64,000 bases of DNA from Bacillus alkalicellulosilyticus (GTDB taxonomy: Bacteria; Bacillota; Bacilli; Bacillales; Bacillaceae_F). Below the pieces are notes generated by a model. The model saw nothing but the letters and a program-made list of their open reading frames with translations, had not been told where the DNA came from and did not search any database. The stretch is taken from positions 2,698,068 through 2,762,067 of the forward strand of contig NZ_KV917381.1 of assembly GCF_002019795.1 (NCBI RefSeq), read 5' to 3'. The position numbers and the translations under genes were made by a program. Below, piece after piece: positions 55,301 to 63,399 of this stretch; position 1 is the stretch's first letter, and every line of letters starts with the position of its first letter.

Positions 55301-55471
55301 TTCTGGTCCTGCGCCTTGGTACGTTGTCATGACGGCCACAACTGGTGGGTTTATATTTGGCATCAAATCTAGCTTTAATCCTGTTAATGAAACGAATCCA
55401 AGTAATAGGACTAGAAGCATCATCATGATGGTTGTTACTGGATTTTTTACGGCATACTTCGAGATATTCAT
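52376..55471 (-). CDS. swrC: RND-family efflux transporter (SwrC/AcrB-like)
   Basis: A 1031-aa inner-membrane RND pump with 12 helices in two repeats and two large extracytoplasmic loops. GLALGVGMLVDNAIVVLENIYRH contains the paired intramembrane Asp residues of the proton relay, and the second repeat has GIIILVGIVVNNAIVFIDY. Closest well-known Bacillus relative is SwrC/YerP (surfactin and drug export). It overlaps the MarR gene by 4 bp and is therefore coupled to it. Confidence 0.9.
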   Translation of the reverse strand: MNISKYAVKNPVTTIMMMLLVLLLGFVSLTGLKLDLMPNINPPVVAVMTTYQGAGPEEVAEMVTKPIEDVVGTSSGLQTMQSRSSSNSSLIIAQYEWGTNISEVREDLSTSLGLVQLADGVGQPMIVKFDPTMMPIIQFAISNGDDVAHLQEMIDEVIVPQLQTVDGVASVNVIGGFEEEILVSLKEEDLSEYNLSQQQIVQLIQGNNLTFPGGIIEEGGEKLNLRVLAKVESIDALQELPVSIIPGEELEVVTLGDVADVSIVPKDVASMARTNGKESLLISIQKGGTANTVEVSNSVQDRLNSIKKNHSELRFAVSMDQGDVIQQSVSNVSLALIFGGIFAVAVILVFLRSIRATIIVGVAIPFSVISTFILMFFSGMSLNIMSLGGLALGVGMLVDNAIVVLENIYRHLGKTKSRKEAAVQGAKEVSGAVTASMLTTLSVFLPIVFVGGMVGELFKELALTVTFALLASWAVALTVVPTLGGLLLKHDKIKEPKENRIYKSMITWALNHRLVTLLIAGVIFVGSISAAPLVGTEFMPSQDEGMFTVDIELPEGASLESTLEVVKDIEEEILAATEVDVVTTSVGNSDPFMAAATGSGENQGSITINLIKSDERTRATERVMSDIEEKVESLQHEAEITFNVSNSMEAMSGAPNAIEVMLLGNDRDQLEEYSRELTERLADVEEIRTVTDSVVDGKPEYQYIVDKEEAFKYGLTAHQVATSVNQALQGTVAAMIFDTEVRVIMDDVSNSKKAIENFMIATQTGEEVALKDIGEVVRGIGPVTVVRENQQDSIIVSATFEGQDMGTVSRNVQVTIDDMISDLNIDTERFTIKVAGGAEMMDEAFASLLLALVLAIVFVYMVMASQFESLVQPLIIMFTLPLAVTGVILGLLTTGYAFGITAFIGIIILVGIVVNNAIVFIDYTNQLRERGLAVREALVQAGLTRLRPIIMTALTTMLGLLPLAIGAGEGTELQAPMAIAVIGGLFTSTLLTLVVIPVIYSLVSSMKNSRKKFKLAMQKYNEADEEVERER

Positions 55472-55935
55472 TCTGACTTCTCACCCTCTGTTTTTATAAT
55501 GATGGTTGTTAACTTTTCAAATACAACGACTAACTGCTCTAGCTCTATTTCCTCAAGCTGAGTCACATACTTCTCCATAATTTCATTTCGTTTATTTTCA
55601 GATTTAACGAGAATCTCTTTTCCTTGTTCTGAAAGAGCAATATAAACCACTCTTCTATCCTTATCATCCCGCAATCTCTCTACATACTCATGCTTTACTA
55701 AACGATCAACCATGGCTGTAATCGCACTTGGCTTTACATTCAATTCATTTGCCAAATGAGAGGATGTTATTTTCTCATTTTTTGAAAGTAGATTTAATAC
55801 ATATAATTGTTCAGGAGTTAAACCGATTTCCATTTGCTCCACAATTTTTGGTCCTAACTCTTTCATCATCCGATAAAAACTATTATCTAACCGTTCAATG
55901 TAACGATATAACGTATCTTTATCCATGAATTCCAA
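55468..55935 (-). CDS. MarR-family transcriptional regulator
   Basis: A 155-aa winged-helix repressor: LTPEQLYVLNLLSKNEKITSS, then the recognition helix NVKPSAITAMVDRLVKHEYV and the wing RLRDDKDRRVVYIALSEQG. It is the first gene of the operon with the RND pump, so it most likely represses its own operon and responds to a pump substrate. Start ATG 55935 has AAAGGTTGG upstream. A palindrome lies directly upstream. Confidence 0.9.
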   Translation of the reverse strand: MEFMDKDTLYRYIERLDNSFYRMMKELGPKIVEQMEIGLTPEQLYVLNLLSKNEKITSSHLANELNVKPSAITAMVDRLVKHEYVERLRDDKDRRVVYIALSEQGKEILVKSENKRNEIMEKYVTQLEEIELEQLVVVFEKLTTIIIKTEGEKSE

Positions 55936-55952
55936 CCTTTCTATTAAAATAC

Positions 55953-55965
55953 TTCACCTAGTGAA
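55953..55965. promoter_or_regulatory. Putative MarR operator
   Basis: TTCACCTAGTGAA, a perfect inverted repeat with a 3-nt centre, 18 bp before the MarR start codon; a second half-site GTGAACT lies at about 55998. Confidence 0.55.
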
Positions 55966-56161
55966 CTATTTATTTCATGTGTTTAAATATAAATGACGTG
56001 AACTATAAATGCAATGAAATTTATTTGTCTAAATTGTGACATTTACACTTTGGATATAGTGTTAATTCCATTATGTTCATCCCCACCCGCTCTAAGACCG
56101 GGTTACAATATTTTCTGTGGTAACTATGGAATTTAATGTTAATATAAGAGGATATCTATTA

Positions 56162-56242
56162 ATGATTGATAGACTAAAAAGATTGAATGCTTTAAAAGCG
56201 AAAGGAATCGAAACAATCGGAAGGAAACAAGACTATGAATAA
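56162..56242 (+). CDS. Possible leader peptide (26 aa) overlapping the CPT-like gene
   Basis: ATG 56162 opens a 26-codon frame (begins MIDRLKRLNALKAKGIETIG) whose stop lies 5 nt inside the next gene. GAGG is about 10 nt upstream. It could couple translation of the kinase-like gene, or be a remnant. Confidence 0.3.
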   Translation: MIDRLKRLNALKAKGIETIGRKQDYE

Positions 56243-56825
56243 AAGTAAAATAATCTTTTTAAATGGGACTTCGAGTTCTGGGAAAACAAGTATTGCTAAA
56301 GAGCTAGAAAATGTCTTACACGAGCCATATACTTATCTTGCTATAGACCATTTAGCAGGTTTTCTTGAAAGTTACTTACCAGAAGGGTATACCCCTAACA
56401 AACAAATGCATGATACTAAGATGGTTGAGGCTTTGCATTTTGTCAGAGCTTCAATGATTTCTTTATTTCACCACTTTATAAAATCGTTAGCCATTTTAGA
56501 AAAGAACATCATTGTTGACCATGTCATCTTAGAAAAAGACTGGTTACAGGAATGTGTTGAATTATTATCGAACCTTTCCGTTACGTTTGTTGGAGTACAC
56601 TGCCCATTGGAAGAACTGGAACACAGGGAAAAAAATAGAAGAGATAGAATGGTAGGACTTGCAAAATCACAATTTGAACTTGTTCATAAACATTTTATCT
56701 ATGATATCGAACTTGATACTTCTCTCTTAAACTCCAGAGATTGTGCACTCGAGATAAAAAACACTTTAAATAAAAGTACAACTTTTACTGCCTTAAATCA
56801 ATTAAACGATTTATTAAGGACTTAA
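56235..56825 (+). CDS. Chloramphenicol phosphotransferase-like P-loop kinase
   Basis: A 196-aa protein with Walker A NGTSSSGKTS (residues 10-19) and an acidic strand IIVDHVIL. It also has the CPT-family late block VGVHCPLEELEHREKNRRDR, with the Arg-rich lid. CPT of Streptomyces phosphorylates chloramphenicol; most Bacillus relatives have no shown substrate, so antibiotic resistance should not be assumed. GGAAGG lies upstream of the ATG. Confidence 0.78.
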   Translation: MNKSKIIFLNGTSSSGKTSIAKELENVLHEPYTYLAIDHLAGFLESYLPEGYTPNKQMHDTKMVEALHFVRASMISLFHHFIKSLAILEKNIIVDHVILEKDWLQECVELLSNLSVTFVGVHCPLEELEHREKNRRDRMVGLAKSQFELVHKHFIYDIELDTSLLNSRDCALEIKNTLNKSTTFTALNQLNDLLRT

Positions 56826-56876
56826 TTTATTAGAAAACCTTTAGATTTAGTTAAATGTAGTTAGGGGAGATTGTTA

Positions 56877-57755
56877 ATGAAATATAGATATAAAACGTTT
56901 GATAGTTCTTTTTACGATACCGTTTGTGATTTTTTAATCGAGTTATCAAAAGATGACCGCAACCATATCAATTGGAATTGGGCAAGGTGGGAATGGATGG
57001 TGTTCCATCCCGAGTTTGATAATAGTTTGGCAGACAAAATCGGATTATGGTTTTATCATAATGAATTGGTAGGTATGACAACGTATGACCATTTCTTTGG
57101 TGAAGCCTTTTATGCAGTTAAGAAAGGCTATGAAGAGCTCGAAAAAGAAATATTAAAATATGCTATTACAACCTTTAGTAACGAAAATGGCTTAGGCATT
57201 GCCGTTAATGATACTGATAGTCATACAAGAGATTTATTGCTTAGTTATGAGTTTGTTAAAGATAAAAACACTGAAAACATACTTGAGAATATTTTTGAGG
57301 GAAGACGTTTTGATTACACCCTTCCTACAGGGATAGAAGTACGGAATCTTGATATCAAAAATGATTTGTCTAAGCATCATAAAGTATTATGGGAAGGATT
57401 TGAAAACGAAGGCGATTTGCCTCTTGATGAACAAACTATTGATAAACAAAAAAGAATGTTATCAGCGCCCCATTTAAACTCATATCTGCATGTAGTCGCA
57501 GTGAATGAGGATGGTGTCTATGTTGCTTACTGTGGATGTTGGTATAATCCCAAAACTGATTATGCTTACATAGAACCTGTTTGTACAGTTCCTCAATACC
57601 GTAAAATGGGAATTGGGAAAGCATTAGTTTTGGAAGCATTAAAAAGATGTCATTCCGAAGGTGCTAAGAAAGCATATGTTATTTCCGATGCTCCTTTTTA
57701 TAAATCATTAGGCTTTGTTCAACATTCTCACTATAATTTTTACTGGAAAAAATAA
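56877..57755 (+). CDS. GNAT-family N-acetyltransferase
   Basis: A 292-aa protein. The C-terminal GNAT domain (about 150-292) has the acetyl-CoA-binding block EPVCTVPQYRKMGIGKALVLEAL and ends SLGFVQHSHYNFYWKK. The N-terminal half is probably a degenerate second GNAT fold. ATG 56877 has GGGGAG upstream. Substrate unknown. Confidence 0.82.
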   Translation: MKYRYKTFDSSFYDTVCDFLIELSKDDRNHINWNWARWEWMVFHPEFDNSLADKIGLWFYHNELVGMTTYDHFFGEAFYAVKKGYEELEKEILKYAITTFSNENGLGIAVNDTDSHTRDLLLSYEFVKDKNTENILENIFEGRRFDYTLPTGIEVRNLDIKNDLSKHHKVLWEGFENEGDLPLDEQTIDKQKRMLSAPHLNSYLHVVAVNEDGVYVAYCGCWYNPKTDYAYIEPVCTVPQYRKMGIGKALVLEALKRCHSEGAKKAYVISDAPFYKSLGFVQHSHYNFYWKK

Positions 57756-57790
57756 AGGGGGAGCGTTAGTTAAAGAGGCGTCTATAAATC

Positions 57791-57829
57791 AAAGGACTTA
57801 GAGAACTGAACATCTCTAAGTCCTTTTTG
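57791..57829. terminator. Terminator between convergent genes
   Basis: AAAGGACTTAGAGA / TCTCTAAGTCCTTT with a short loop and TTTTTG. Confidence 0.8.
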
Positions 57830-57855
57830 TTATGAATAATACTGTGAGCCTGTTT

Positions 57856-58380
57856 TCACTTTAGAAAATAATCTCGTACTTCTTGCCAGTTGTTTACTCG
57901 TACATACTTTGTTTCATTCACATTATGCGGTGATGTAAACAGAATTCCTTGCCCCTTAAAATTCGGGAAATGTTTTACGTTATCATCGATTAAATAATCA
58001 GCATTAATGATGCTTTTATCGCCACAAAAGACAAAATTCAAATCATTTAAAAACGGAAAGTGCTCTTTCAGCCATTCATATTTCGCTGTAAATGAGGTAG
58101 GGTATTCCATCGCTGCCGTTGTGATAAATATCTCATATTTCCCCATCAGCTCTTGAATGACCTCTTGACTGTCTTTCATCACCCCTAAGTCTCGAAAAAA
58201 GTTGGGTTCTCTGTAAAAATTACAGATGTCCTCGACTCGTTCTGGTCGTAAATGCCTTAACTTATATCCATGTAAATCTTTAAGAGTAAGTGCTTCATTA
58301 AACGTATCATTGTATCGTGTCAGTTGTTTGGGAATGATGTCTGCTATCACTTCATCCATATCAATCGCAATTCGTTTCAT
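57856..58380 (-). CDS. 5'(3')-deoxyribonucleotidase-like HAD hydrolase (NT5C family)
   Basis: A 174-aa protein with HAD motif I IAIDMDEVIADI (nucleophile Asp), motif II FITTAAM, and motif IV LIDDNVKHF. This pattern matches the cytosolic 5'-nucleotidase C family, dephosphorylating deoxypyrimidine nucleotides. ATG 58380 has GGAGGAG immediately upstream and is chosen over the in-frame start at 58410. It follows topB by about 20 bp. Confidence 0.85.
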   Translation of the reverse strand: MKRIAIDMDEVIADIIPKQLTRYNDTFNEALTLKDLHGYKLRHLRPERVEDICNFYREPNFFRDLGVMKDSQEVIQELMGKYEIFITTAAMEYPTSFTAKYEWLKEHFPFLNDLNFVFCGDKSIINADYLIDDNVKHFPNFKGQGILFTSPHNVNETKYVRVNNWQEVRDYFLK

Positions 58381-58399
58381 CTTTACTCCTCCGCCACTG

Positions 58400-60589
58400 T
58401 TATTTATCAAGCTTGAGCTTGGCTAGAGCTTCAGCTAATGCTGGATTAAATGGCTCTTCTTCCGTTTTGTTTTGTTTCTTTAAATATTGATTGACATCAC
58501 GCTTTGACGCTTTTGTATTTTTTTCCTTTTGTTTTCGTTCGTTAAAAGTGGAGAGCTTTTCTTTATGACCACATTTACATGCAAACACCTGGCCTTCGCC
58601 TTCTCCTCGAAGTTCTAGCTTTTTCTTACAAACGGGACATCGTGCATTGGTTACTTTGGCGATGTTTTTACGGTAGCCACATTCTCGGTCCTGGCACACA
58701 CGCATTTTTCCCTTTTTCCCATTCACTTCAAGAAGGAGCTTTCCACAGTCAGGACATTTGCTTCCTGTCACATTGTCATGCTTGTACTTCTGTTCACTTT
58801 GTTTAATTTCTTGAACGACCGTTTTTGCATAGCCTTTCATTTCTGTAATAAAGGCTTGTTTTGATAGTTTGCCTTTTGAAATTAAATCTAGCTTTTGTTC
58901 CCACTCGGCTGTTAACGCCGGTGTCCGTAAATCAGAAGGTACTAATTCCAATAGTTGCCTTCCTTTAGACGTAATAAAGATGTCTTTCCCCTTTTTCTCA
59001 AGTAAAAAGCTACTAAAAAGCTTTTCAATGATATCTGCTCGAGTTGCTACCGTTCCTAGTCCACCAGTTTTCCCGATTGTGGTGATTAAATCCTTTGTTT
59101 CTCCTTGCATGTATTGAACTGGATTTTCCATCGCAGATAGTAACGTTGCTTCATTAAAACGGCCAGGTGGTTTCGTTTCACCTGTTGTTTCCGTAAGCTT
59201 GGTAATGGATAAGCTCGTCCCTTTTGCAATGTCTGGAAGCGTTTGTTCTTTAATATCGTCAGAATCCTCATCCGTATTGTGCTCATATATCGCTTTCCAG
59301 CCAAGGGAAATCACTTTTTTTCCTTTTGCTTGAAAGGACTCTCCCGCGATTTCAGCTTGAATCGTCGTTTGTTCAAATTCAAACGGAGGAGATAACACAG
59401 CTAAAAAGCGTTTCACGACAAGGTCATAAATCTTCCGTTCCTTATCGGATAAGCTTGGTAAGCTCGCTCTTTCTTCTGTAGGAATTATCGCATGGTGGTC
59501 AGACACTTTGCTATCATCGACAAATGATTTATTCGCCTTAATTGGTGTTTTTATTTTAGCAACAAGTCCTGCATATGGCCCCACACTACACCCTCTTAAG
59601 CGGTCCCCTAGTGTTTCCACCAAATCAGACGAAAGGAACCTAGAATCTGTTCTTGGATAGGTTAGCACTTTATGGTGTTCATACAGCTTTTGCATCGTTC
59701 CTAACGTTTCTTTTGCAGAGAATCCAAAAATTTTATTAGCGTCCCGCTGTAATTCCGTTAAATCATATAATGCTGGGGCAAAGCTTTTCTTCGGCTTTTT
59801 ATCCACGTTGATAATCGTTGCCTTTTGATTCTTCACTTTGGCTACTACTCGTTCTATCACTTGTTTATCAAACGTTCGATGTTGCTTTGATTTTTTGTCT
59901 TGCCACGTTAACAAGATGTTGTTCTCTGTTTTAGCTGTTAGACCGTAAAATGGTTTCGGTTTAAATTCGTTGATCTCCTTTTCCCGTTGCGCAATCATTG
60001 CCAGAGTTGGTGTTTGAACCCGGCCACAGGAAAGTTGGGCATTGTACTTTGTCGTTAGCGCTCGAGTGGCATTAATGCCGACAAACCAATCAGCTTCCGA
60101 TCTCGCTACCGCTGAATGATACAGGTTTTCATATTCTTTTCCGCTTTTTAAACGTGAAAACCCATCTTTAATTGCTTTGTCCGTGACAGAGGAAATCCAA
60201 AGTCTTTTTAGCGGTTTATTAATTTTAGCCTTTTCAAGAATCCAACGAGCAACCAGTTCTCCTTCTCGACCAGCGTCTGTCGCAATGACAATGTCTCCAA
60301 CATCTTGGCGGTGAAGCTGTGTTTTTACCGTTTGGAATTGCTTTCCTGTTTTCTTAATAACAACAAGTTTCATATAAGAAGGCAACATCGGTAAATCCTC
60401 TAGTTTCCAAGCTTTATATTTTTCATCATAAGCTTCTGGGTCGGCAAGCGTCACTAAGTGTCCTAACGCCCAAGTCACGACATAGCGGTCCCCTTCAAAA
60501 AATCCATTTCCTTTTTTATGACACTGTAGTACACGAGCAATATCTCGTCCTACAGATGGTTTTTCTGCGATTACAACCGTTTTTTTCAT
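58400..60589 (-). CDS. topB: DNA topoisomerase III
   Basis: A 729-aa type IA topoisomerase. The TOPRIM domain opens with VVIAEKPSVGRDIA and contains ATDAGREGELVARWIL. The active-site Tyr is in LTYPRTDSRFLS. The C-terminus has Cys4 zinc elements (CPDCGK, CPVCKKK, CKCGHKE), unlike short TopB forms. It decatenates replication intermediates. AAAGGATG precedes ATG 60589. Confidence 0.93.
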   Translation of the reverse strand: MKKTVVIAEKPSVGRDIARVLQCHKKGNGFFEGDRYVVTWALGHLVTLADPEAYDEKYKAWKLEDLPMLPSYMKLVVIKKTGKQFQTVKTQLHRQDVGDIVIATDAGREGELVARWILEKAKINKPLKRLWISSVTDKAIKDGFSRLKSGKEYENLYHSAVARSEADWFVGINATRALTTKYNAQLSCGRVQTPTLAMIAQREKEINEFKPKPFYGLTAKTENNILLTWQDKKSKQHRTFDKQVIERVVAKVKNQKATIINVDKKPKKSFAPALYDLTELQRDANKIFGFSAKETLGTMQKLYEHHKVLTYPRTDSRFLSSDLVETLGDRLRGCSVGPYAGLVAKIKTPIKANKSFVDDSKVSDHHAIIPTEERASLPSLSDKERKIYDLVVKRFLAVLSPPFEFEQTTIQAEIAGESFQAKGKKVISLGWKAIYEHNTDEDSDDIKEQTLPDIAKGTSLSITKLTETTGETKPPGRFNEATLLSAMENPVQYMQGETKDLITTIGKTGGLGTVATRADIIEKLFSSFLLEKKGKDIFITSKGRQLLELVPSDLRTPALTAEWEQKLDLISKGKLSKQAFITEMKGYAKTVVQEIKQSEQKYKHDNVTGSKCPDCGKLLLEVNGKKGKMRVCQDRECGYRKNIAKVTNARCPVCKKKLELRGEGEGQVFACKCGHKEKLSTFNERKQKEKNTKASKRDVNQYLKKQNKTEEEPFNPALAEALAKLKLDK

Positions 60590-60657
60590 CAAAACATCCT
60601 TTCACAATTTCCTATAAGTACTATACCATAGTTCAATTCAAGGATGCATGAAGGGAC

Positions 60658-61155
60658 TTACGGTCTTATTCTTACCGCTGTGCCATTTGGTATCGTTCTA
60701 GCAAGTTCTTCAACATCGTTATTATACATCCGGATACAGCCTCTTGAGACAGCTTTGCCTATTGAAGAAGGATCATTCGTTCCGTGAATCCCGTAATGTT
60801 TCTTCGATAAGGACATCCACATCGTCCCAAATGGCCCTCCTGGATTGGGGGCTCGATTTACAACCACAAAGTCTCCAACTGGGGTTTGATGAAGAATTCT
60901 GCCAACAGCAATCGGATATGTTTTAACATAGGTTTCATTCTCATATAAGGTCAGCGTACGATTTGAAATCGAAACTTCAATCGTGTAAGGAATCGTATCT
61001 GGATTCGGTAGACCAGGAATATAAATGGCCTGACCTACATAAATCATGTTTGGGTCACTGATTTGATTGACGTTGACTAATGTTGCAAATGGGACACGGT
61101 AATCTTCTGAAATTGACCAAAGCGTTTCTCCTGGCCGAACATGATGGTAGTACAT
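60658..61155 (-). CDS. LysM / L,D-transpeptidase (YkuD) protein
   Basis: A 165-aa protein: one LysM domain ([18 protein letters not shown], about 2-47), then an L,D-transpeptidase catalytic domain with [10 protein letters not shown] and the active-site Cys in [12 protein letters not shown]. It crosslinks or modifies peptidoglycan in the spore or wall. No signal peptide, as in B. subtilis YkuD. ATG 61155 follows AGGAGAG; the longer frame to 61233 has no site. Confidence 0.9.
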   Translation of the reverse strand: MYYHHVRPGETLWSISEDYRVPFATLVNVNQISDPNMIYVGQAIYIPGLPNPDTIPYTIEVSISNRTLTLYENETYVKTYPIAVGRILHQTPVGDFVVVNRAPNPGGPFGTMWMSLSKKHYGIHGTNDPSSIGKAVSRGCIRMYNNDVEELARTIPNGTAVRIRP

Positions 61156-61283
61156 AACACTCTCTCCTCTTTTTTTAAGATAGTATATGTGCCTAACACA
61201 TAGTAAGGAACTGGAAATAAGACTTTTCGACAAATCATTGCTCTGTTACACTTAGAAAAGAACATTACAATAGAGGTGACCTC

Positions 61284-63101
61284 ATGCCAGATTGGTCTTA
61301 TCATAGTTTATTTAAACCGTTACTATTTACCTTACAACCAAGGATCGCACGAGATTTAACACTTCGTACAATGAACACGATGTGTCAGATGCCCCTTGGA
61401 AACAGCATCATCCAATTCATGGGACATACAAGTCCTAGTAAACTAATAAAACGAGAAAGCAACAATTTAGACTATCTTTCCCCTGTTGGTTTATCAGGTG
61501 AGTTAGATAAACAACAAATCGGGACAGTCCCCCTATCCAAACTCGGCTTTGGGTTTATTGAAATTGGTCCGATTACTCTTGATGAAATCGGCGAAGGACA
61601 GATTACGAGAGTTGTAGAAAATGAGACCATTACCTATGAAAAACACTTTGCCAACATCGGTGTCGAGAAGACGCTCGCAAATCTAGAAAAGCATTCTAGT
61701 AAGATTGATATTCCGATACATATCCGCATTACCCACCAACCGAACCTAGATAAACAAAGGGCAATGAGGGAAATGGCAGAACTCATTGAAAAGCTCGATC
61801 CTTTTGCTGATATACTAGTCATCCAAAGCGACTATCACTTTGAATTATCGCGAAAAAGTGGAAAACCAGTGATGATTTATCTATCTTCTCAGGACGAGAT
61901 AATCCTTCCTCAGAACATTGGTGGAGTTGTTGTTGGGGGAGATTCTATAGAAGGACTTAAAGAAATGGTCGCAACCATCAGAAAACGAGATTCTGACCTT
62001 CCTATCATTACAAATGGTTGTGTCATTGAACCTAATGATGCAGTTGAGCTTATACAGCGTGGGGCAACTCACGTGATGTTGCATGAGGGATTTGTATTTT
62101 CTGGTCCTGGACTACCAAAACGCATTAATGAATTACTGACACATGTATCGATTCCAAATGAAAGAGAAAAAGAAAGCCTAGGATGGATTTCTCTCGCTTT
62201 AATGGCCGTCGGTATTTTTATCGGTGGTGCCCTTGCTACGCTCGTTGCGTTGACCGTTGTGATTCTCCCTTACGATGAACAATTTTTGGGTATGTCTAGA
62301 GAAGAGCTCCTCTCTATCTCAGAAAACATTATAAAATTTATGTCCCATGACCGCCTTTCACTTGCTGGTGTCATGTTGAGTACTGCTATTATCTATTGGC
62401 AACTTGCGATTTTTGGTGTCCGACGAAATAAACACTGGGCCAAAGTTGTCTATAGTGTCGGTGCCATTTCAGGGTTTTTGAACTTGTTCTTATTTTTTGG
62501 ATTTGGGTACTTTGATAAGCTTCATGCTGTTTTTTATTTGCTATTGCTGCCATTTTTTATCTTTGGATATAAATATTCAAACACAATGGAACTCGGCGAG
62601 AGCTCTACCAATCGCTTTAATTCAAAAGCATGGAAACGCTCACTATATGGTCAGTTTATTTTTATCGTATTAGGCGGATTATTAATTATTGGTGGCCTTG
62701 TCATTTCTTTTATTGGCACACAAGATGTGTTTGTAAAAGAAGACTTAGTGTTTATCGGAATGACGATAGAACAAATAGCAGCCATAGATGATCGCTTAAT
62801 TCCACTCATTGCCCACGACCGTGCTGGCTTTGGGGGCGCACTCATTTCAAACGGCCTATTACTCTTTCTACTATCGCTTTGGGGATTTAGAGAAGGACAG
62901 CGTTGGATATGGTGGACGTTGTTTCTAGGAGGGCTTCCAGGACTTATTTATGGCTATGGGGCACACCTCTTAATCGACTATATGGACCATTATCATTTAT
63001 CCCCTGTTTACCTTTTAATTGTTTTATATGTTGCTGGTCTTTATCTTTCTTGTGGATTTTTCTTTCATAAGAAAGATGACAACCCGTCTCTTCAAGCATA
63101 G
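61284..63101 (+). CDS. Dihydroorotate-dehydrogenase-like barrel fused to duplicated membrane domain
   Basis: A 605-aa protein. Residues 1-290 resemble class 2 DHODH (KPLLFTLQPRIARDLTLRTM, LSPVGLSGELDKQ, LGFGFIEIGPITLDEIGEGQ, FANIGVEK, HVMLHEGFVFSGPGLPKRI). The usual FMN and orotate motifs are eroded (no GNPKPR, no NRxGFNN). Residues about 300-590 are membrane helices arranged as two homologous units. Each has an extracellular-like loop with FLGMSREEL / FIGMTIEQI and MSHDRLSLAG / IAHDRAGFGG. GAGGTGACCTC precedes the ATG. Catalysis of pyrimidine synthesis is doubtful; a sensory or redox role is possible. Confidence 0.8.
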   Translation: MPDWSYHSLFKPLLFTLQPRIARDLTLRTMNTMCQMPLGNSIIQFMGHTSPSKLIKRESNNLDYLSPVGLSGELDKQQIGTVPLSKLGFGFIEIGPITLDEIGEGQITRVVENETITYEKHFANIGVEKTLANLEKHSSKIDIPIHIRITHQPNLDKQRAMREMAELIEKLDPFADILVIQSDYHFELSRKSGKPVMIYLSSQDEIILPQNIGGVVVGGDSIEGLKEMVATIRKRDSDLPIITNGCVIEPNDAVELIQRGATHVMLHEGFVFSGPGLPKRINELLTHVSIPNEREKESLGWISLALMAVGIFIGGALATLVALTVVILPYDEQFLGMSREELLSISENIIKFMSHDRLSLAGVMLSTAIIYWQLAIFGVRRNKHWAKVVYSVGAISGFLNLFLFFGFGYFDKLHAVFYLLLLPFFIFGYKYSNTMELGESSTNRFNSKAWKRSLYGQFIFIVLGGLLIIGGLVISFIGTQDVFVKEDLVFIGMTIEQIAAIDDRLIPLIAHDRAGFGGALISNGLLLFLLSLWGFREGQRWIWWTLFLGGLPGLIYGYGAHLLIDYMDHYHLSPVYLLIVLYVAGLYLSCGFFFHKKDDNPSLQA

Positions 63102-63109
63102 TTTTTTTC

Positions 63110-63138
63110 TTGACAGATTCAATTGGCAAATTTATACT
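63110..63138 (+). promoter_or_regulatory. Promoter of the ABC-F gene
   Basis: Consensus TTGACA (63110-63115), 17-bp spacer, TATACT (63133-63138). Confidence 0.8.
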
Positions 63139-63144
63139 TGTTGT

Positions 63145-63360
63145 AACTACTGAAAGGAAAAGGTAATTTGCCCATGTGGAATTAATCTCATGTTTAGGAT
63201 AATCACTCATTTGTATAACACATTGAGAACCTAGAGACGGGATTGATCTACACATTTTACCGATCCAAGTCATGTACTTGAATACGTGAAAAACATGTTT
63301 GCTATTTATGCAACCATGTTATTTGATCAACCGCTCTCCTGGATAGAGCGGTTTTTTTGT
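63145..63360 (+). ncRNA. Attenuator leader RNA of the ABC-F gene
   Basis: About 215 nt between the promoter and an intrinsic terminator. A tiny frame (M-W-N, ATG 63174) follows an AAAGGAAAAGG site, and a 14-codon frame starts at 63190 and ends at the TAG at 63232. The strand 63233-63248 (AGAGACGGGATTGATC) can pair, with two small bulges, to 63325-63337 (GATCAACCGCTCT), which is the left arm of the terminator. Termination and antitermination thus appear mutually exclusive. Leaders with minimal uORFs are known for antibiotic-induced ABC-F genes. Confidence 0.65.
63329..63359 (+). terminator. Leader terminator before the ABC-F gene
   Basis: AACCGCTCT / AGAGCGGTT, 9-bp stem, 7-nt loop, run of T. 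Located 40 bp upstream of the start codon. Confidence 0.82.
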
Positions 63361-63399
63361 AATTCAATTCCGTCTCAAAAAAAAATTGAGGTGGAGTTT

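Noticed and set aside
55936-56161. Promoter for the MarR/RND operon
   Set aside because: No pair of -35 and -10 boxes with acceptable spacing could be fixed by eye, although an operator-like palindrome is present.
56235-56825. Calling the CPT-like gene a chloramphenicol resistance gene
   Set aside because: The family is broad; only the P-loop and lid features are visible, not evidence of chloramphenicol as substrate.
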